NCBI RefSeq assembly: GCF_030817215.1
Contig: NZ_JAUSZA010000001.1
Location: 5,492,501 to 5,556,500, forward strand
Source of the DNA: Paenibacillus sp. V4I3
GTDB lineage: Bacteria > Bacillota > Bacilli > Paenibacillales > NBRC-103111
Length of the DNA stretch: 64,000 nt
Reading direction: 5' to 3'
Under the pieces are notes generated by a model. It worked only from the letters and a program-made list of their open reading frames with translations. It was not told where the DNA came from and ran no database searches. The translations under genes and the position numbers were made by a program. Numbering within the stretch: position 1 is the first letter of the stretch; each line of letters starts with the position of its first letter. Positions 1-10,200 of the stretch are shown one piece after another.

Positions 1-720
1 TGTCTTCAATGCCATCACCAAACATCCCTTACAGCTGGTACTATAATGGCAGGCAGTCGCACTTCTTTACATAAATGGCTTACAGCTATTTTTCTGATAT
101 CACGGACGGAACAGGGCACGAATGCTGTTGCGCTCTCCAAGATTATTAGTGTCACCTACAAAACAGCTTGGCTCATCCTCCACAAAATTCGTCACGCCAT
201 AAGTACAGCCGACCAAGGCACTCTACTCTCGGGTATCGTCCAAGTAAATTCAGCTGTCTACGGGAAACCGTATAATCCTTACTTCCGCAACCATCCACAG
301 GAACACTATCTTCTAGCAGGCTCCTCCCTCAACATTCAGGGTGAACCTTCCTACATCAAACTCAAACTTGTCCCTAAAATACATGTAAAAGAAAAGCTTT
401 TTCAACGAGCCGCAACATTGGATTTCACCCAACAACATATCGAATCACAAACAAGCAGCATCGAATTTATTACTGGACGGTTTAGTTCAAAGAAATTCCG
501 CGCCCTCCTTGCATTCGCTGCACAAGCCGGTAAATCTATTAACAACACTTTCCATGGCATTGGTCAAAAGTATCTACAACATTACCTAGATGAGTTTTGC
601 TATAGGAAAAATCTCACTTTACACGAAGCACCCGTCTTTCAGCATTTGACCCACTTATGTACAGCTCCTCATGCCAAGTTAAGCTATTTCAACCCCCAAA
701 ACACACCCATGTGCGCCTAA
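1..720 (+). CDS. IS1595-like transposase, 5' end outside the window, catalytically degenerate
   Basis: The frame is open from base 1. It reads C-x2-C, then TSLTAGTIM and LHKW, which is the zinc ribbon and start of the DDE region in IS1595/ISXO2 transposases. SYKTAW-like and HKIRHAI segments follow, and the C-terminus has GIGQKYLQHYLDEFCYR, close to the family's 'YH.V..YL.EF.FR' ending. The first catalytic Asp is expected in a 'VDE.Y.GG' motif; here the segment reads VQVNSAVYGKP, so the Asp is replaced by Asn and the Glu is missing. The frame is nonetheless intact to its stop. It is therefore an inactive transposase relative or a domesticated protein. Lower-quality matches elsewhere in the protein mean that the family call rests mainly on the two ends. 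Confidence 0.65.
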   Translation, partial: CLQCHHQTSLTAGTIMAGSRTSLHKWLTAIFLISRTEQGTNAVALSKIISVTYKTAWLILHKIRHAISTADQGTLLSGIVQVNSAVYGKPYNPYFRNHPQEHYLLAGSSLNIQGEPSYIKLKLVPKIHVKEKLFQRAATLDFTQQHIESQTSSIEFITGRFSSKKFRALLAFAAQAGKSINNTFHGIGQKYLQHYLDEFCYRKNLTLHEAPVFQHLTHLCTAPHAKLSYFNPQNTPMCA

Positions 721-1310
721 TAAGAGTATAACAATGTATCCTTAAGCATCCTATCTTGTAAGGTAATTGGTTTTGTACGAACCCCCAAGCTATTTGAGGT
801 AATGTTCACTAGGCTTTTTTGGTGATATACAAAATCAGAATACGGATGGAAGTTTTTAGTTATTACTGTAACCTGAGTCAAAGGGATAGTGGGGATAGCG
901 CGCATACATAGTAGTTGAGAGGTACTGGGATAGTACTCATATTGTTCACTTAAAGGATTGACTCAAATAATTTTAACTAACGGTTCTAATCACTGTCTTG
1001 CCTTGTCTTATTTTATTTTATCTTATCTTATCTTATCTTATCTTATCTTATCTTATCTTATCTTATCTTCTTTTCTTTTCTCTTCTCTTCTCTTACTCTC
1101 TTATCTACTCTTATTTACTCTCCTTACTTTCCATAAGTCCCCTTACTATCATTTCCTTCAACACCTGAGCCAAGGGGATAGTGATCATAGTCCCTAGGTA
1201 CGACCCACATAACAAGTAACCCTAATCACTCCGCTCCCCTGATATGAGCCATAGGGATATTGGCTACAGCACCCCCTAGGACCTATCCAACCAACATGTT
1301 ACTAAATCAT
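721..1310. other. Gene-free stretch with degenerate repeats
   Basis: No believable gene is present. A motif of the form TGAGYCAAAGGGATAGTG occurs near 874-890, 1166-1182 and, more weakly, 1246-1260, around a pentanucleotide tract. Frames across this stretch only translate the repeat. Confidence 0.5.
1004..1130 (+). repeat. TCTTA pentanucleotide tandem repeat
   Basis: Nine perfect TCTTA units run from 1021 to 1065. They are preceded by TTTTA variants and followed by TCTTC/TTTTC variants to about 1130. The strand is almost purely pyrimidine plus A. The tract could slip during replication. No promoter sits beside it that would suggest phase variation of a gene. Confidence 0.9.
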
Positions 1311-1347
1311 AAAAAAGAATCCTCAGCTTGGTCGCTGGGACTCTTTT
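1311..1347 (-). terminator. Rho-independent terminator of the COG0523 GTPase gene
   Basis: On the minus strand an AAAAGAGTCCCAGC arm and a GCTGAGGATTCTTTTTT arm form a hairpin that ends in a T run, 14 bases after the stop codon of the upstream gene. Confidence 0.8.
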
Positions 1348-1360
1348 GGCATTGAATTGC

Positions 1361-2530
1361 TTATTTCGCAGCTATTTCGGAAAGGGATTCCAGTTTGAGC
1401 AATTCTGTTCGGACTGCGTCTTTAGAGAAGTTCTCTCCTATAAACACAGCAACGTCCGGCACATCGCCTTTGGGAGTGATTTTGACGAAATCCATTTCTC
1501 TGTAGGCGTACTGGAATAAGAACCGGCTTGAGGTATCGGAAAAACTGAGAATTCCTTTAGCACGGTAAACCTCTTGCGGTAGCTTACTGACAAATTCTTC
1601 GAATGCGTTGCTATCTACTGCCCGCTCAAAAAAGTGCGTATACGCCATCACATGATTATGAGAATGATGATGGTGACTGTCGTGCGTATGATCATGGCCA
1701 TGATCATGATGCAAATTATCGCGAGATTCATGAAGCTCATGATCCTCAGACGAATAGGTGGCGTGATGGACGTCATGATCACGGTCGGCGTCATTATGGG
1801 CGTCATACTGGTCTTCAATATGGTCTTCATAATGATGGTTGGCATTGTGCTGCACGTTATTATTAGTGTCATTATGTTTTGCGTTAAGATGCTGTTTCTG
1901 CCCTTGCTCTTCTTCCAGCATTTCGATGAGTCTCATGTCGATTTGGCTGAACACGGTGTAGTGTACAGATGCATATGGATTCCATTCGCGTACAAGAGCA
2001 TCTACTTCCTGAAGCGCCGCTTCCTGTAACAGGTCTGCCTTGTTCAGTAAAAGTAAGTTCGCGCAACGGATTTGTTCCTGCATAAGCCGGTAGGTCTTGC
2101 CTCGACTTGTCCGACTTAGCTCCAGCAATTGCGGTGCATCCACTACGGTGATGACGGCTTTGAGCTCCACCGGGAGTATAAGCGAAGCATCAGTTACTTC
2201 ATCAATGATTTCCATTGGATTAGCGATACCCGTCGATTCTATGAAAATCAGGTCAGGCTGCTCCTCAGTTACAAGTTCTTTGAGTGCCGTCGCAAGATCA
2301 CCCCGGCTCGAACAACAAATGCAGCCGCCCAGCAGCTCGGACATCGGTACTTCATTGGCAATTAACTGCCCATCTAGGTTAACCTCACCAATCTCGTTCA
2401 TGATAACCGCGGGTTTACGCCCCGCTTCGGTAAAATGATCAATTGCCTTCGTTAATAAGGTGGTTTTGCCGCTTCCGAGGAACCCGGATAATACATACAC
2501 GGTAACTCTTTTGTGTGCTGCCATACTCAT
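1361..2530 (-). CDS. COG0523 (CobW/ZNG-type) GTPase, putative zinc metallochaperone
   Basis: This is a G3E P-loop GTPase that probably delivers zinc to client proteins in the cytoplasm when zinc is scarce. Visible motifs are Walker A GFLGSGKTT (residues 16-24), the metal-binding CxCC motif CICC at 70-73, the ESTG switch, the base-recognition NKAD, a very His/Asp-rich linker (about 225-300), and a CobW C-terminal domain. The start ATG at 2530 is preceded by GGAGG with 5-nt spacing; an upstream in-frame start at 2560 lacks such a site. The upstream Zur box supports a zinc role. The length (389 aa) is normal once the His-rich insert is counted. Cobalamin synthesis is unlikely because no cob genes are nearby. 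The exact client is unknown. Confidence 0.9.
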   Translation of the reverse strand: MSMAAHKRVTVYVLSGFLGSGKTTLLTKAIDHFTEAGRKPAVIMNEIGEVNLDGQLIANEVPMSELLGGCICCSSRGDLATALKELVTEEQPDLIFIESTGIANPMEIIDEVTDASLILPVELKAVITVVDAPQLLELSRTSRGKTYRLMQEQIRCANLLLLNKADLLQEAALQEVDALVREWNPYASVHYTVFSQIDMRLIEMLEEEQGQKQHLNAKHNDTNNNVQHNANHHYEDHIEDQYDAHNDADRDHDVHHATYSSEDHELHESRDNLHHDHGHDHTHDSHHHHSHNHVMAYTHFFERAVDSNAFEEFVSKLPQEVYRAKGILSFSDTSSRFLFQYAYREMDFVKITPKGDVPDVAVFIGENFSKDAVRTELLKLESLSEIAAK

Positions 2531-2600
2531 CTCTACCTCCGCCAAGCAGTATGATAGCAAAAGCTTCTAACCTGCTCATAATTGATTCCTCTTCTATTAT

Positions 2601-2615
2601 TCGTAATTATTACCT
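2601..2615 (-). promoter_or_regulatory. Zur box upstream of the COG0523 GTPase
   Basis: The plus strand reads TCGTAATTATTACCT, which differs from the Bacillus Zur consensus TCGTAATNATTACGA only at the last positions. It lies 71 bases upstream of the GTPase start and inside the only non-coding gap before it, so zinc-responsive repression is likely. Confidence 0.75.
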
Positions 2616-2686
2616 TTAAGTCAAGAGGAGACCATATTTCCGTAGAATTTGAGCATGTTGATTCCTTTATTACGTTTCTGCTATTT

Positions 2687-3238
2687 CTATCTCAGAGGAC
2701 TTTGCTTAACTTCGAATTTAGTAAAAAGGATCGGCCATTTCCCAACGAGCTGGACAAGAAAGGGAAATAGCTTGACCCACAACAGGCTGTTTACCCGATC
2801 GGCTGGCTTGAGTGGAAGCTCGAGTCGATCGTAGAGGATTGCCGCAGCTTCTTCGACAAGTGCTAGCGCCAGGTCTGTGGGAGCAGCTGCGTCGACTGCT
2901 TCCAAACGCGGAAGATAGTGCTGACTGATGGATTCCGATAAGTGATGCTCAGACAAGTTGTCTGAACCCATCACTTCCCCCATCCCTAAGCTGACGAGAC
3001 GTGCAACGTCTGCATCGAAAGCATGGGGAATGCAGTAAATTTCCAACGCTAAGGCTGCTATATATATCTCCCTCAATAAATCGTCTTCTTTAGACTCGGA
3101 TAATATGGGCTCTTTTAGGTAGGCCGCAACGACCGGTTTGACTGTATCCCAGCTATTTTCTATGCTTTTCATTGTAAACTGCATCATTGCTGCAGCTAGT
3201 TCTATGGGTGTAATTTGTTTTTTTTCTGCCTCTTGCAT
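2687..3238 (-). CDS. Hypothetical protein downstream of the phosphoesterase
   Basis: I do not recognise this 183-residue protein. It is mainly helical and acidic, with no signal peptide and one moderately hydrophobic stretch near the C-terminus (VKLFPFLVQLVGKW). A GAGGG site lies 9 nt before the ATG. It starts 5 nt after the stop of the metallophosphoesterase gene, so the two are very likely co-transcribed. No catalytic motif is visible. Confidence 0.7.
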   Translation of the reverse strand: MQEAEKKQITPIELAAAMMQFTMKSIENSWDTVKPVVAAYLKEPILSESKEDDLLREIYIAALALEIYCIPHAFDADVARLVSLGMGEVMGSDNLSEHHLSESISQHYLPRLEAVDAAAPTDLALALVEEAAAILYDRLELPLKPADRVNSLLWVKLFPFLVQLVGKWPILFTKFEVKQSPLR

Positions 3239-3243
3239 GCTGC

Positions 3244-4407
3244 TTAACCCTCTTCTCTCTCGTTACTTTTAAAATGAATGGTGAGTTCAATAATTTCTGA
3301 GCGGCTGCCTAGACGAATGGGCGGTCCCCACGTACCAAAACCTGAGGAAACGATAGCATGAAGGTTACCTTTGCGCAAGTAGCCCCAATCCAGCTCAAAG
3401 AGCCTTCTTGTTATAAGGTGATTAGGCGCCATTTGGCCTCTATGTGTATGACCTGATAGCATCACATCTGCACCAGCATCGGCTGCTTTGTCTAGGTGGT
3501 AGGGTTGATGGTCCATCACGATTATAGGTTGTCTGGGATCTTTGCCCTCCAGCAATGTAGCCAGCGCCTTACGTCCATCGTGCGTTCGCTCGGCCGCTTT
3601 GTCTTTTCTCCCAACGATGAACAGCCGTTCTTTGATATGAACGGTTTCGTCCATGAGCACACGAATGCCGATCTGATTCATTTGGTCCACGAAGGCAGGA
3701 ATATGTCCGCCAATGTATTCATGATTACCGAGCACAGCGTAAATCCCTAGTGGAGCCTGAAGTTCTCGCATTGTTTTACCCATATTGTAACGGATAAATG
3801 GCTTAATATCATCGTCAATGACATCCCCCGGCAAAAGAATCAAGTCCGGTTTTAAGCCATTGACTTGCTCTACAAGCTTACGCAGATGGCGGTTTCCGAC
3901 AATTGAGCCCAGATGGATGTCGGAGGCTACTGCGATGCGAAGCTGCTCCCAGTCTCCCGCTTTTTTGGGAACCGTAATGTCATATCTGCGTATAACAGGG
4001 CTCCGTGCATTATAAGAACCACGAATCATAGCGATGAGTATAATCCCTACATTTATCCAACCAAGAATAGGAACGTATGTATTTGAAGGAACAGATGCCA
4101 GATGGAACACGCCTATCGCCAAATCAGTCAACGGCAGCAGCAGAATACCAAATTGCATGATGGCAAACCAGTATGAGCCGATAATTTTCAATAGTCGGGA
4201 CACGCCGGCAGGCAGCACCCGCGAGCATACCCATGCTAACAAATACGATAAGGCGACAATCCAGAAGACAATCCAATATAGCCCAGGATGAAACCAAGAA
4301 CCTAGTTGGTCCGATAGAAAGACTAGGCAGTGCCAACCAATGTAGCCATTCATACCAAAGACAATAATGAATATAAGTGTGATGCTTATTGCCATACGTG
4401 CTTTCAT
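3244..4407 (-). CDS. Membrane-anchored metallophosphoesterase (YkuE/YaeI-like)
   Basis: A calcineurin-type phosphoesterase domain follows four or five N-terminal transmembrane helices (first 130 residues). The metal-ligand motifs appear in order: DIHLG, GDVIDDD, GNHEY, DHQP and GHTHRGQ. In Bacillus the YkuE family is a two-metal phosphodiesterase at the membrane; lipid or UDP-linked substrates have been discussed for relatives. I place the start at the ATG at 4407, with GGGAGAG 7 nt upstream. An in-frame GTG at 4476 would overlap the previous gene by 31 nt and lacks a clear binding site. It sits between the SRAP gene and the hypothetical protein at 2687 in an apparent operon. Confidence 0.85.
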   Translation of the reverse strand: MKARMAISITLIFIIVFGMNGYIGWHCLVFLSDQLGSWFHPGLYWIVFWIVALSYLLAWVCSRVLPAGVSRLLKIIGSYWFAIMQFGILLLPLTDLAIGVFHLASVPSNTYVPILGWINVGIILIAMIRGSYNARSPVIRRYDITVPKKAGDWEQLRIAVASDIHLGSIVGNRHLRKLVEQVNGLKPDLILLPGDVIDDDIKPFIRYNMGKTMRELQAPLGIYAVLGNHEYIGGHIPAFVDQMNQIGIRVLMDETVHIKERLFIVGRKDKAAERTHDGRKALATLLEGKDPRQPIIVMDHQPYHLDKAADAGADVMLSGHTHRGQMAPNHLITRRLFELDWGYLRKGNLHAIVSSGFGTWGPPIRLGSRSEIIELTIHFKSNEREEG

Positions 4408-4445
4408 GTTGTAACTCTCCCATTCTGTTCTCCAAGCCAGCTCTT

Positions 4446-5126
4446 CTATATGAGCAGGCTTAACGGCTCTATACACAGCTCATCGTCGTTACGTACATTG
4501 CCCACTCGACTCGATACGGGGTAAGCAAACATTTGATCCGCCGGATACGGTTGCAATAATGGCCGTAGCGTGTCGGTGTTTGTAATGCTGCGATCCAACC
4601 AAACCGCCTCCATCTCCCTCGGCAAAATGACCGGCATACGCTCATGAATATCCGCCATCAGTTCGTTCGCTTCCGTTGTAACGACGGTGCAGGTAGAAAT
4701 GCGCGTGCCATCCGGAGATGTCCACGTGTCGTACAGCCCTGCCATACTAAAGATGCCTTTGCTGCGCAGCATAATACGCATCGGCTGCTTATGCTTACCT
4801 GTCCCTTTCCAGTCATAGAAGGAGTCCGCCGGAATCAGGCAGCGCTTACGCTCAAACGGCTTGCGGAAGGCAGGTTTGTCCGCGAGCGTCTCAGCTCGTG
4901 CATTGAGCATCTGGTAGCCTAGCTTCTCGTCCTTCGCCCACTCTGGAACGAGCCCCCAGCGCAGCTCGCCGAGCTTATTCTTCTCCCCGTCATGGACGAT
5001 CGCCATGATTTGCTGTCCCGGTGCTACATTATATTTTGGGCTGTATCTTCCAGGATATTTATAATAAATATCATAATGAAGCATAAGCTCCTCTAACGTC
5101 ACGGTGATCGTATAGCGTCCGCACAT
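4446..5126 (-). CDS. SRAP domain protein (HMCES/YedK family), abasic-site DNA-protein crosslinker
   Basis: SRAP proteins form a covalent thiazolidine link with abasic sites in single-stranded DNA through Cys2, protecting the fork. Choosing the ATG at 5126 gives MCGRYTI, so Cys2 is exposed after Met removal. With this start Asn75 (LNARAE) falls exactly at the YedK numbering and the conserved His is at 161 (HERMPVIL). The usual Glu105 of PADGFYEW is Asp here (PADSFYDW). An in-frame ATG 24 nt upstream (5150), close behind GGGAG, would bury the Cys, and the GGAG upstream of 5126 is rather distant (13 nt), so the start choice rests on chemistry. Context: it lies beside translesion polymerase modules. 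Confidence 0.9.
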   Translation of the reverse strand: MCGRYTITVTLEELMLHYDIYYKYPGRYSPKYNVAPGQQIMAIVHDGEKNKLGELRWGLVPEWAKDEKLGYQMLNARAETLADKPAFRKPFERKRCLIPADSFYDWKGTGKHKQPMRIMLRSKGIFSMAGLYDTWTSPDGTRISTCTVVTTEANELMADIHERMPVILPREMEAVWLDRSITNTDTLRPLLQPYPADQMFAYPVSSRVGNVRNDDELCIEPLSLLI

Positions 5127-5223
5127 CTGTGCCCATCTTCTCCTTCGCATGGTTCTCCCACTCTATTAGTTCCGCAACACTCTTCCTCCATTATGAGAAA
5201 AAGAATTACTCACGTCAATTCGC

Positions 5224-5257
5224 GTAAGCCCGAGGGAGATTTCTCCATCGGGCTTAC
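5224..5257 (-). terminator. Hairpin terminator of the left YolD/UvrX module
   Basis: A GTAAGCCCGA arm with GGAG pairs with CTCC and CGGGCTTAC, giving a near-perfect hairpin 38 nt after the YolD stop. The right module has a related hairpin at 14982-15012, so the terminator was part of the duplicated unit. Confidence 0.7.
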
Positions 5258-5294
5258 TGTCTTGGTCTTGCTATTATTTCGAGCTTCTCTCGTT

Positions 5295-5798
5295 CTACGC
5301 TTTCTGTTCATCAACTTTCGGAGCGTTATACACACTTGCTACCAGATGATCAATGTACCGTGCTGTTCGCACGCTAATTTCAGCACGCATGTAATCTTTA
5401 GCTATGATAAGCGCATCTTCATGCCCACGACATACATAACGGTAGTGAATGGCGCGGTCATTCTTTTCCTCTTCAAATAATTGAATGCTTCGCTGCATCA
5501 TCTTGGTTTTAACTTCGCTTAAGTCGGCTTGTATATGCGCAGCAAGCGCATGAGCGACTCGGGCATAAAGCATTCGGAGCGTTTCGGAGGATCTCTCGAT
5601 TTCACTGGCTTTTTTCTTGATCATCCCGTGCATGAGCGGCAGCAAGACATAATCTCGCATAACCCCAATGTCTTCCGCTGTGGGACGGTTGGCCGGAGCA
5701 GGTCTATCACTGCGCTGGTTCTGAAAAGCCTCTCGATGCTGAGGCAGCATCATCCTGCTGGATTCCCATAGGCCGTTTTTTTCCAATTTTTTGCTCAT
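5295..5798 (-). CDS. YolD-like protein, left copy
   Basis: This 167-residue protein starts MSKKLEKNGLWESSRMMLP, the hallmark of YolD-like proteins encoded next to UvrX-type Y-family polymerases in Bacilli. YolD is thought to be a UmuD-like partner, but its biochemical role is not established. The ATG overlaps the polymerase stop by 4 nt (ATGA), so it was translated by coupling. It is about 60-65% identical by eye to the copy at 15032. The upstream polymerase frame is truncated and has lost its SOS promoter, so expression here is doubtful although the YolD frame is whole. Confidence 0.85.
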   Translation of the reverse strand: MSKKLEKNGLWESSRMMLPQHREAFQNQRSDRPAPANRPTAEDIGVMRDYVLLPLMHGMIKKKASEIERSSETLRMLYARVAHALAAHIQADLSEVKTKMMQRSIQLFEEEKNDRAIHYRYVCRGHEDALIIAKDYMRAEISVRTARYIDHLVASVYNAPKVDEQKA

Positions 5799-6940
5799 TT
5801 ATAATGCCCTCCGATTTTGAGCGCCCTGTTCTGCGCTTGGCCGGCTGTTGTGAGCGAGGAAGCACGAACAATCGCCGCGTTGCCGAATCGGTCCTTGATG
5901 CTGTCCGTCACTTTTTCAAGCGCTCGCGCCTTGATCTGATCCTCGAAGAGGGTAAGCTGGTAGGTATCATCATCTACTAACTGGCTCAGCATGACACCAG
6001 CTCGACGTACCGGCATGGTGTCCCAGAACTTGTAGAAAAGCTTTTTCACAGCTTGAAACACCGTACTTGTATGATTCGTAGGATCAGGCATCTTCATTTG
6101 ACGCGAAAAGCCCGTCGGGGCGTCGAAAGGACTGCACATACAGCTTACGGTAACAATTGAAGCCATATAGCCTTTGCGCCTACAGTCGCGGCACACCTCT
6201 TCCGTAAGCTCGAGCAGGATGGTATCTACTTCAGAGGAGTCCGCGTAGTCCCTCGGCAAAGTCATCATATGGCCTACGGACTTCGGAGGCGTATCAAACG
6301 TACCCGGCGTGACCGGACTATCATCCAGCCCGTTCGCTGTTCGCCACATGACTTCGGCGTGAATGTCCGACTGCTTGCCGAAGCGTGCGCGGAATTTATT
6401 CTTGAGCTGCGGCAGCGGCGTTCTCGCCACATCGCCAATCAAATACATACCTAGCTTGGCAAAATGGGCGGTCATTCGAGAACCGACACCAAACATTTTA
6501 CTTACAGGCTGCTCCCACAAGTATTTCTCCACGTCTGATGGGTGCAGCGTGAAAATGCCACTTTCATTCTTTTTAGCCCAAATATCGGTCGCGATCTTCG
6601 CAAGTATTTTATTAGAACTAATCCCTATGCGAACCTTTACCCCCGTTTGACTGAACACCTTTAGCTGAATGGTTTTCGCAATCGTGATCGGATCTCCGAA
6701 CATAGATAAACTCGCTGTAACATCAAGAAACTGCTCGTCAATACTGAAAATTTCAACAAGATCGGTAAACTCTTCGTAAATCTTGGTAATCTGCAGCGAA
6801 ACATCAATATAATGCTGCATGTGCGGACGCATCACGATCAGCTCAGGACACTTCTTAAGCGCTTCACCCAAACGTTCAGCTGTGGATACGCCGTATTGCT
6901 TGGCAACGGGGCAGGCGGCTAGAATGATACCCGATCTCCT
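5795..6940 (-). pseudogene. UvrX-like Y-family DNA polymerase, 5'-truncated copy
   Basis: From RRSGIILAACPVAK onward the protein follows the intact copy at 15523 closely, including the FSIDEQFLDVT active-site motif, helix-hairpin-helix region and little-finger domain. The frame is closed by a stop at 6941-6943, immediately before the RRSG segment. The first 41 codons of the intact copy (first catalytic Asp, FYA steric gate, own start and the upstream small gene) are absent. The earliest start codon in frame is a TTG at 6871 with no suitable binding site. It therefore cannot be an active polymerase. The break is the left edge of the DNA that separates the two modules. Confidence 0.85.
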
Positions 6941-7265
6941 TTATCAAGACTATTTTTTAAAAAAAGTCGTATATTGCTGCTTTTTATCGTTATTTATATG
7001 TATTTAAAGATATATATATAAATCAATCTTCAATAGTCTGTATATTATGTAATAACCACTTCTACGACTTGTTTCACATTCTGTATTTTTTCATCTTTCA
7101 TTTTGGCTTCTTCAAGTATAAAAGCCGTAGCATTAGCCACGGCGCAATTATTCTTCATATTTTAATCTTGTTTTGATCTTTTTCAATTTTTTACCCGGTT
7201 ATCTTGACTCATTTAACCAATTTAAATAGTTCATTAATTTACACATACAATAAAACAAGTCCTTA
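6941..7265. other. AT-rich gene-free junction
   Basis: About 325 bases lie between the broken polymerase gene and the stop codon of the giant gene. It has runs of TA dinucleotides near 7009-7022 and no open frame or recognisable transposon end. Confidence 0.5.
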
Positions 7266-10200
7266 TTATGAAAGTTCTCTTTGTAAGTTTTTAAGACGAC
7301 CTCTAAAAATTAATGGCATTTGCTGCAATAGAGTGTCGATTACTTGTTTTGTATAAATATTTGTATTTAGTTTTTTCACTTTTGTTAATACAGTTTCCAA
7401 TAAATCCAGGAACTTGTGACATGCTTCATTCACATCATCTGACGTTGCAAGAGTAGCAAGTATTTCTATTGAAACTTGCCATTCTTCCTCATGCAAATGA
7501 AGAAGACTAATTAAATCATCTCGATATACCTCCGTGAAGTTGTTTTTTTCCACAGGAGGTAACGCTTTAATAAGATTTGAGAGAATAGCTGCTCTCTGAT
7601 ACAGTGAATCTCCGCGCTGATCAGGAGTAATTCGGAACTTATTAAGTATTTCTGCAACAACTTGTAGCATTCCTGTATGTAACGGTTGCTGAGAAAGTAA
7701 TGAAAGATATCCAAGGGATTCTTTTGTCAATTCATTATCACTAAGAATATTTTGTAGTGCCATGTTAGCAAAAGAAACGGGTTCAAACTCGAACTCAGAC
7801 AAATCCTGTTCTGCATCCCATTTTTTCACTAGATGTAAAAGTCTCATCACGTTGTTTTGATTAAACCCACTTATTAACGAATCTTTACAATTGTAAAAGG
7901 TGAAGAATACTTCATGAGCCCCTGGTATAGTTAACTTAAAGTTAATGCAATGTAACAACAACTTTTGTAAACTCGGTAAAAGCATATTCTCCAAGTCTTT
8001 TGGCAAAATATTTGTTGTTAATATTTCTACTGCCCCCCCTACAACTAATCTCCAAATAGACACCGCCTGGGGATGAGCACATTCAATAGGTTTTGTAAAG
8101 ACATCTCGCAGTATAGGTTGATTCAATTTTTTCTCTGCGTACTCTTCCATAGCATTACTAAATGCAGGAATTGTAACTGGTAAATTGGATTCTTCGAATA
8201 CTTGTAACATTTGGCCAGCGTATAAGTAAGACCAGATGATCCTTGTAATTTCAGAGTAAAAAGTATAGTTCTCGGAAGTAACCATGATACTATCTGCGTA
8301 TTTCAATAAACTTAAGTAAAGGTTGTATTTTTCTTGGTGTGCACGTTTCTGATCACTCTCCTCGTACTCTAGTAAATCTGTAAAAATGACATGCAATAAA
8401 TTGATTTGTTCCAGATCATTGCTTCCATTTGAGCATTGCAATAGATAACGAAGAATTTGTTGTTTTTGAATAGGATTAAAAGTTTTCAATGCATTTTCAA
8501 TACACCATAACCGCACCTGTTCTTCTTCAAATTCCCCTTGCCTAATTAACTTTTTCATCAAACCTACAAATCCACATTCTCCACTAATCGGTATAGAACT
8601 GATCAACGATAAAACTTCTTTTAAATCGTATTTTGCGAGTAAAGAGATACAGATATTTAACCATTGTTCCTCGTCCGTATGATCTTTTGGGGGGTGTAAC
8701 CAAGTTAAAAAAATATCAACTTGGCTTGGAAATAGATCTTCTTCAGTTGGTAATTTATTGCGTGAAGCTTCTAAATTGAATTTGACTCGTTCAAAAAAAT
8801 AAATTGGCGATTGCATCAAACGCTCTTCTAATTCAGAATTAAATGTCGAAGATGATTGGTAACGACTCAATTCATCATTAGTGATTCTAAGGTATTTTTT
8901 TGCTAAGTCTAGCCAATGTAATCTTTGTGATTCATCACCGTGCTCAAGTTGTGCAAAAGGAACTAAAATGTTAACCCGCGTAAAGTTTCTATCTGATTCC
9001 TTTTTCCATCTAACCTCGAGTGATTGATTAATAATTCCTTGCTGAGAATGCCATAAGATTTCAAACTCATATCCTTGATAAATTTCTCTGTATGTATTTT
9101 CATTACCTCTATCAATCGCATGCTGAATCCATTGTTTCCAAACATCATGTTCAATTTCTAGTTCCAAGCTTTGTATTCGTATAGTCTTTTTGTACTTAAT
9201 ACCTATTTTTTCAATCCAATGAGTGTCCAACTTGTCTAAAACATCTCCAAAGACATCCTCAGGAAAATTAAAAAGCAAGGATTGTAATCTCATCAGATAT
9301 ACGTATTCATAAATTTCTAACTGGTCGTTATTTAAATTTTGTGTTTCATCTACCGGTACATCTTGGAAGATACTAACGATTCTGTCCAAAAACAACTTAT
9401 AACTGTTAGGGATAGACTCCCAGCCCTGCCTTAGAACAGGAAATAACCAATTTAGATAACGTTGTTGATAAAGAGCCGCATTGTTTCCAGAAAACGTAAG
9501 TGCATGATAGACCAACATACTTTGAAAGAAAGCTGCTTGCTGAACAAGAAACTCTTCATTCTCGTTCTCTGGTAGACCTGTGACATCATATGGGAGAGTA
9601 TGGGCATGAGTAAATAACCAATTTGAAGCGGAAATTGACCATAGCTCATCACTCTGATCATTTTGCCAAATCTCACGTAATGCGTTATTGATCATTTTAT
9701 TTAATTGTGCAAGATACAATCGTATTTCTGAAGATGGTTTATTATGTAGGCTTTCTTTCCCAAGCAATGATTTTTTTGAAAGTGCCGCCGATAATGCGTA
9801 GCGTAAAGATTTAAGTTGTTTTGTTTCTAGAATATTTCCATGTGTATCGACTCTTGATTGTCTTAGCAACTGTACTACATATGCTGCGGGCGGCACATGA
9901 AATTGTACTTGACTTTGATATAGTTTATTAAGTTTACCAATGTACATAGGTGTAGTAAGAAACTTTTTTTCATAGAGATGCTCAATAATATCAATTATTG
10001 ACACTATTTGTGATTGTTGACCTGTAAATACGTAGCTATTTAGGTGTCGATCATCGATCCAAACTGCGGCCGCGGCATCATAGGTTTGATTTAACAAATC
10101 CACTATTTGTAACATAATAGGAGTTGCTTCATCGTTTTCGATCGGTGCTTTTGGAAGGAATTCAATTACTTCCTCATCAGCTAGATCCCGTAATATTCGA

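Noticed and set aside
717..905. 62-codon minus-strand frame
   Set aside because: It has no ribosome binding site and covers one of the repeated words.
958..1197. 79-codon plus-strand frame
   Set aside because: It only translates the TCTTA tandem repeat and has no binding site.
1603..2029. Frames opposite the His-rich linker of the GTPase gene
   Set aside because: They are shadows created by the biased His/Asp codons; the minus-strand gene has all family motifs.
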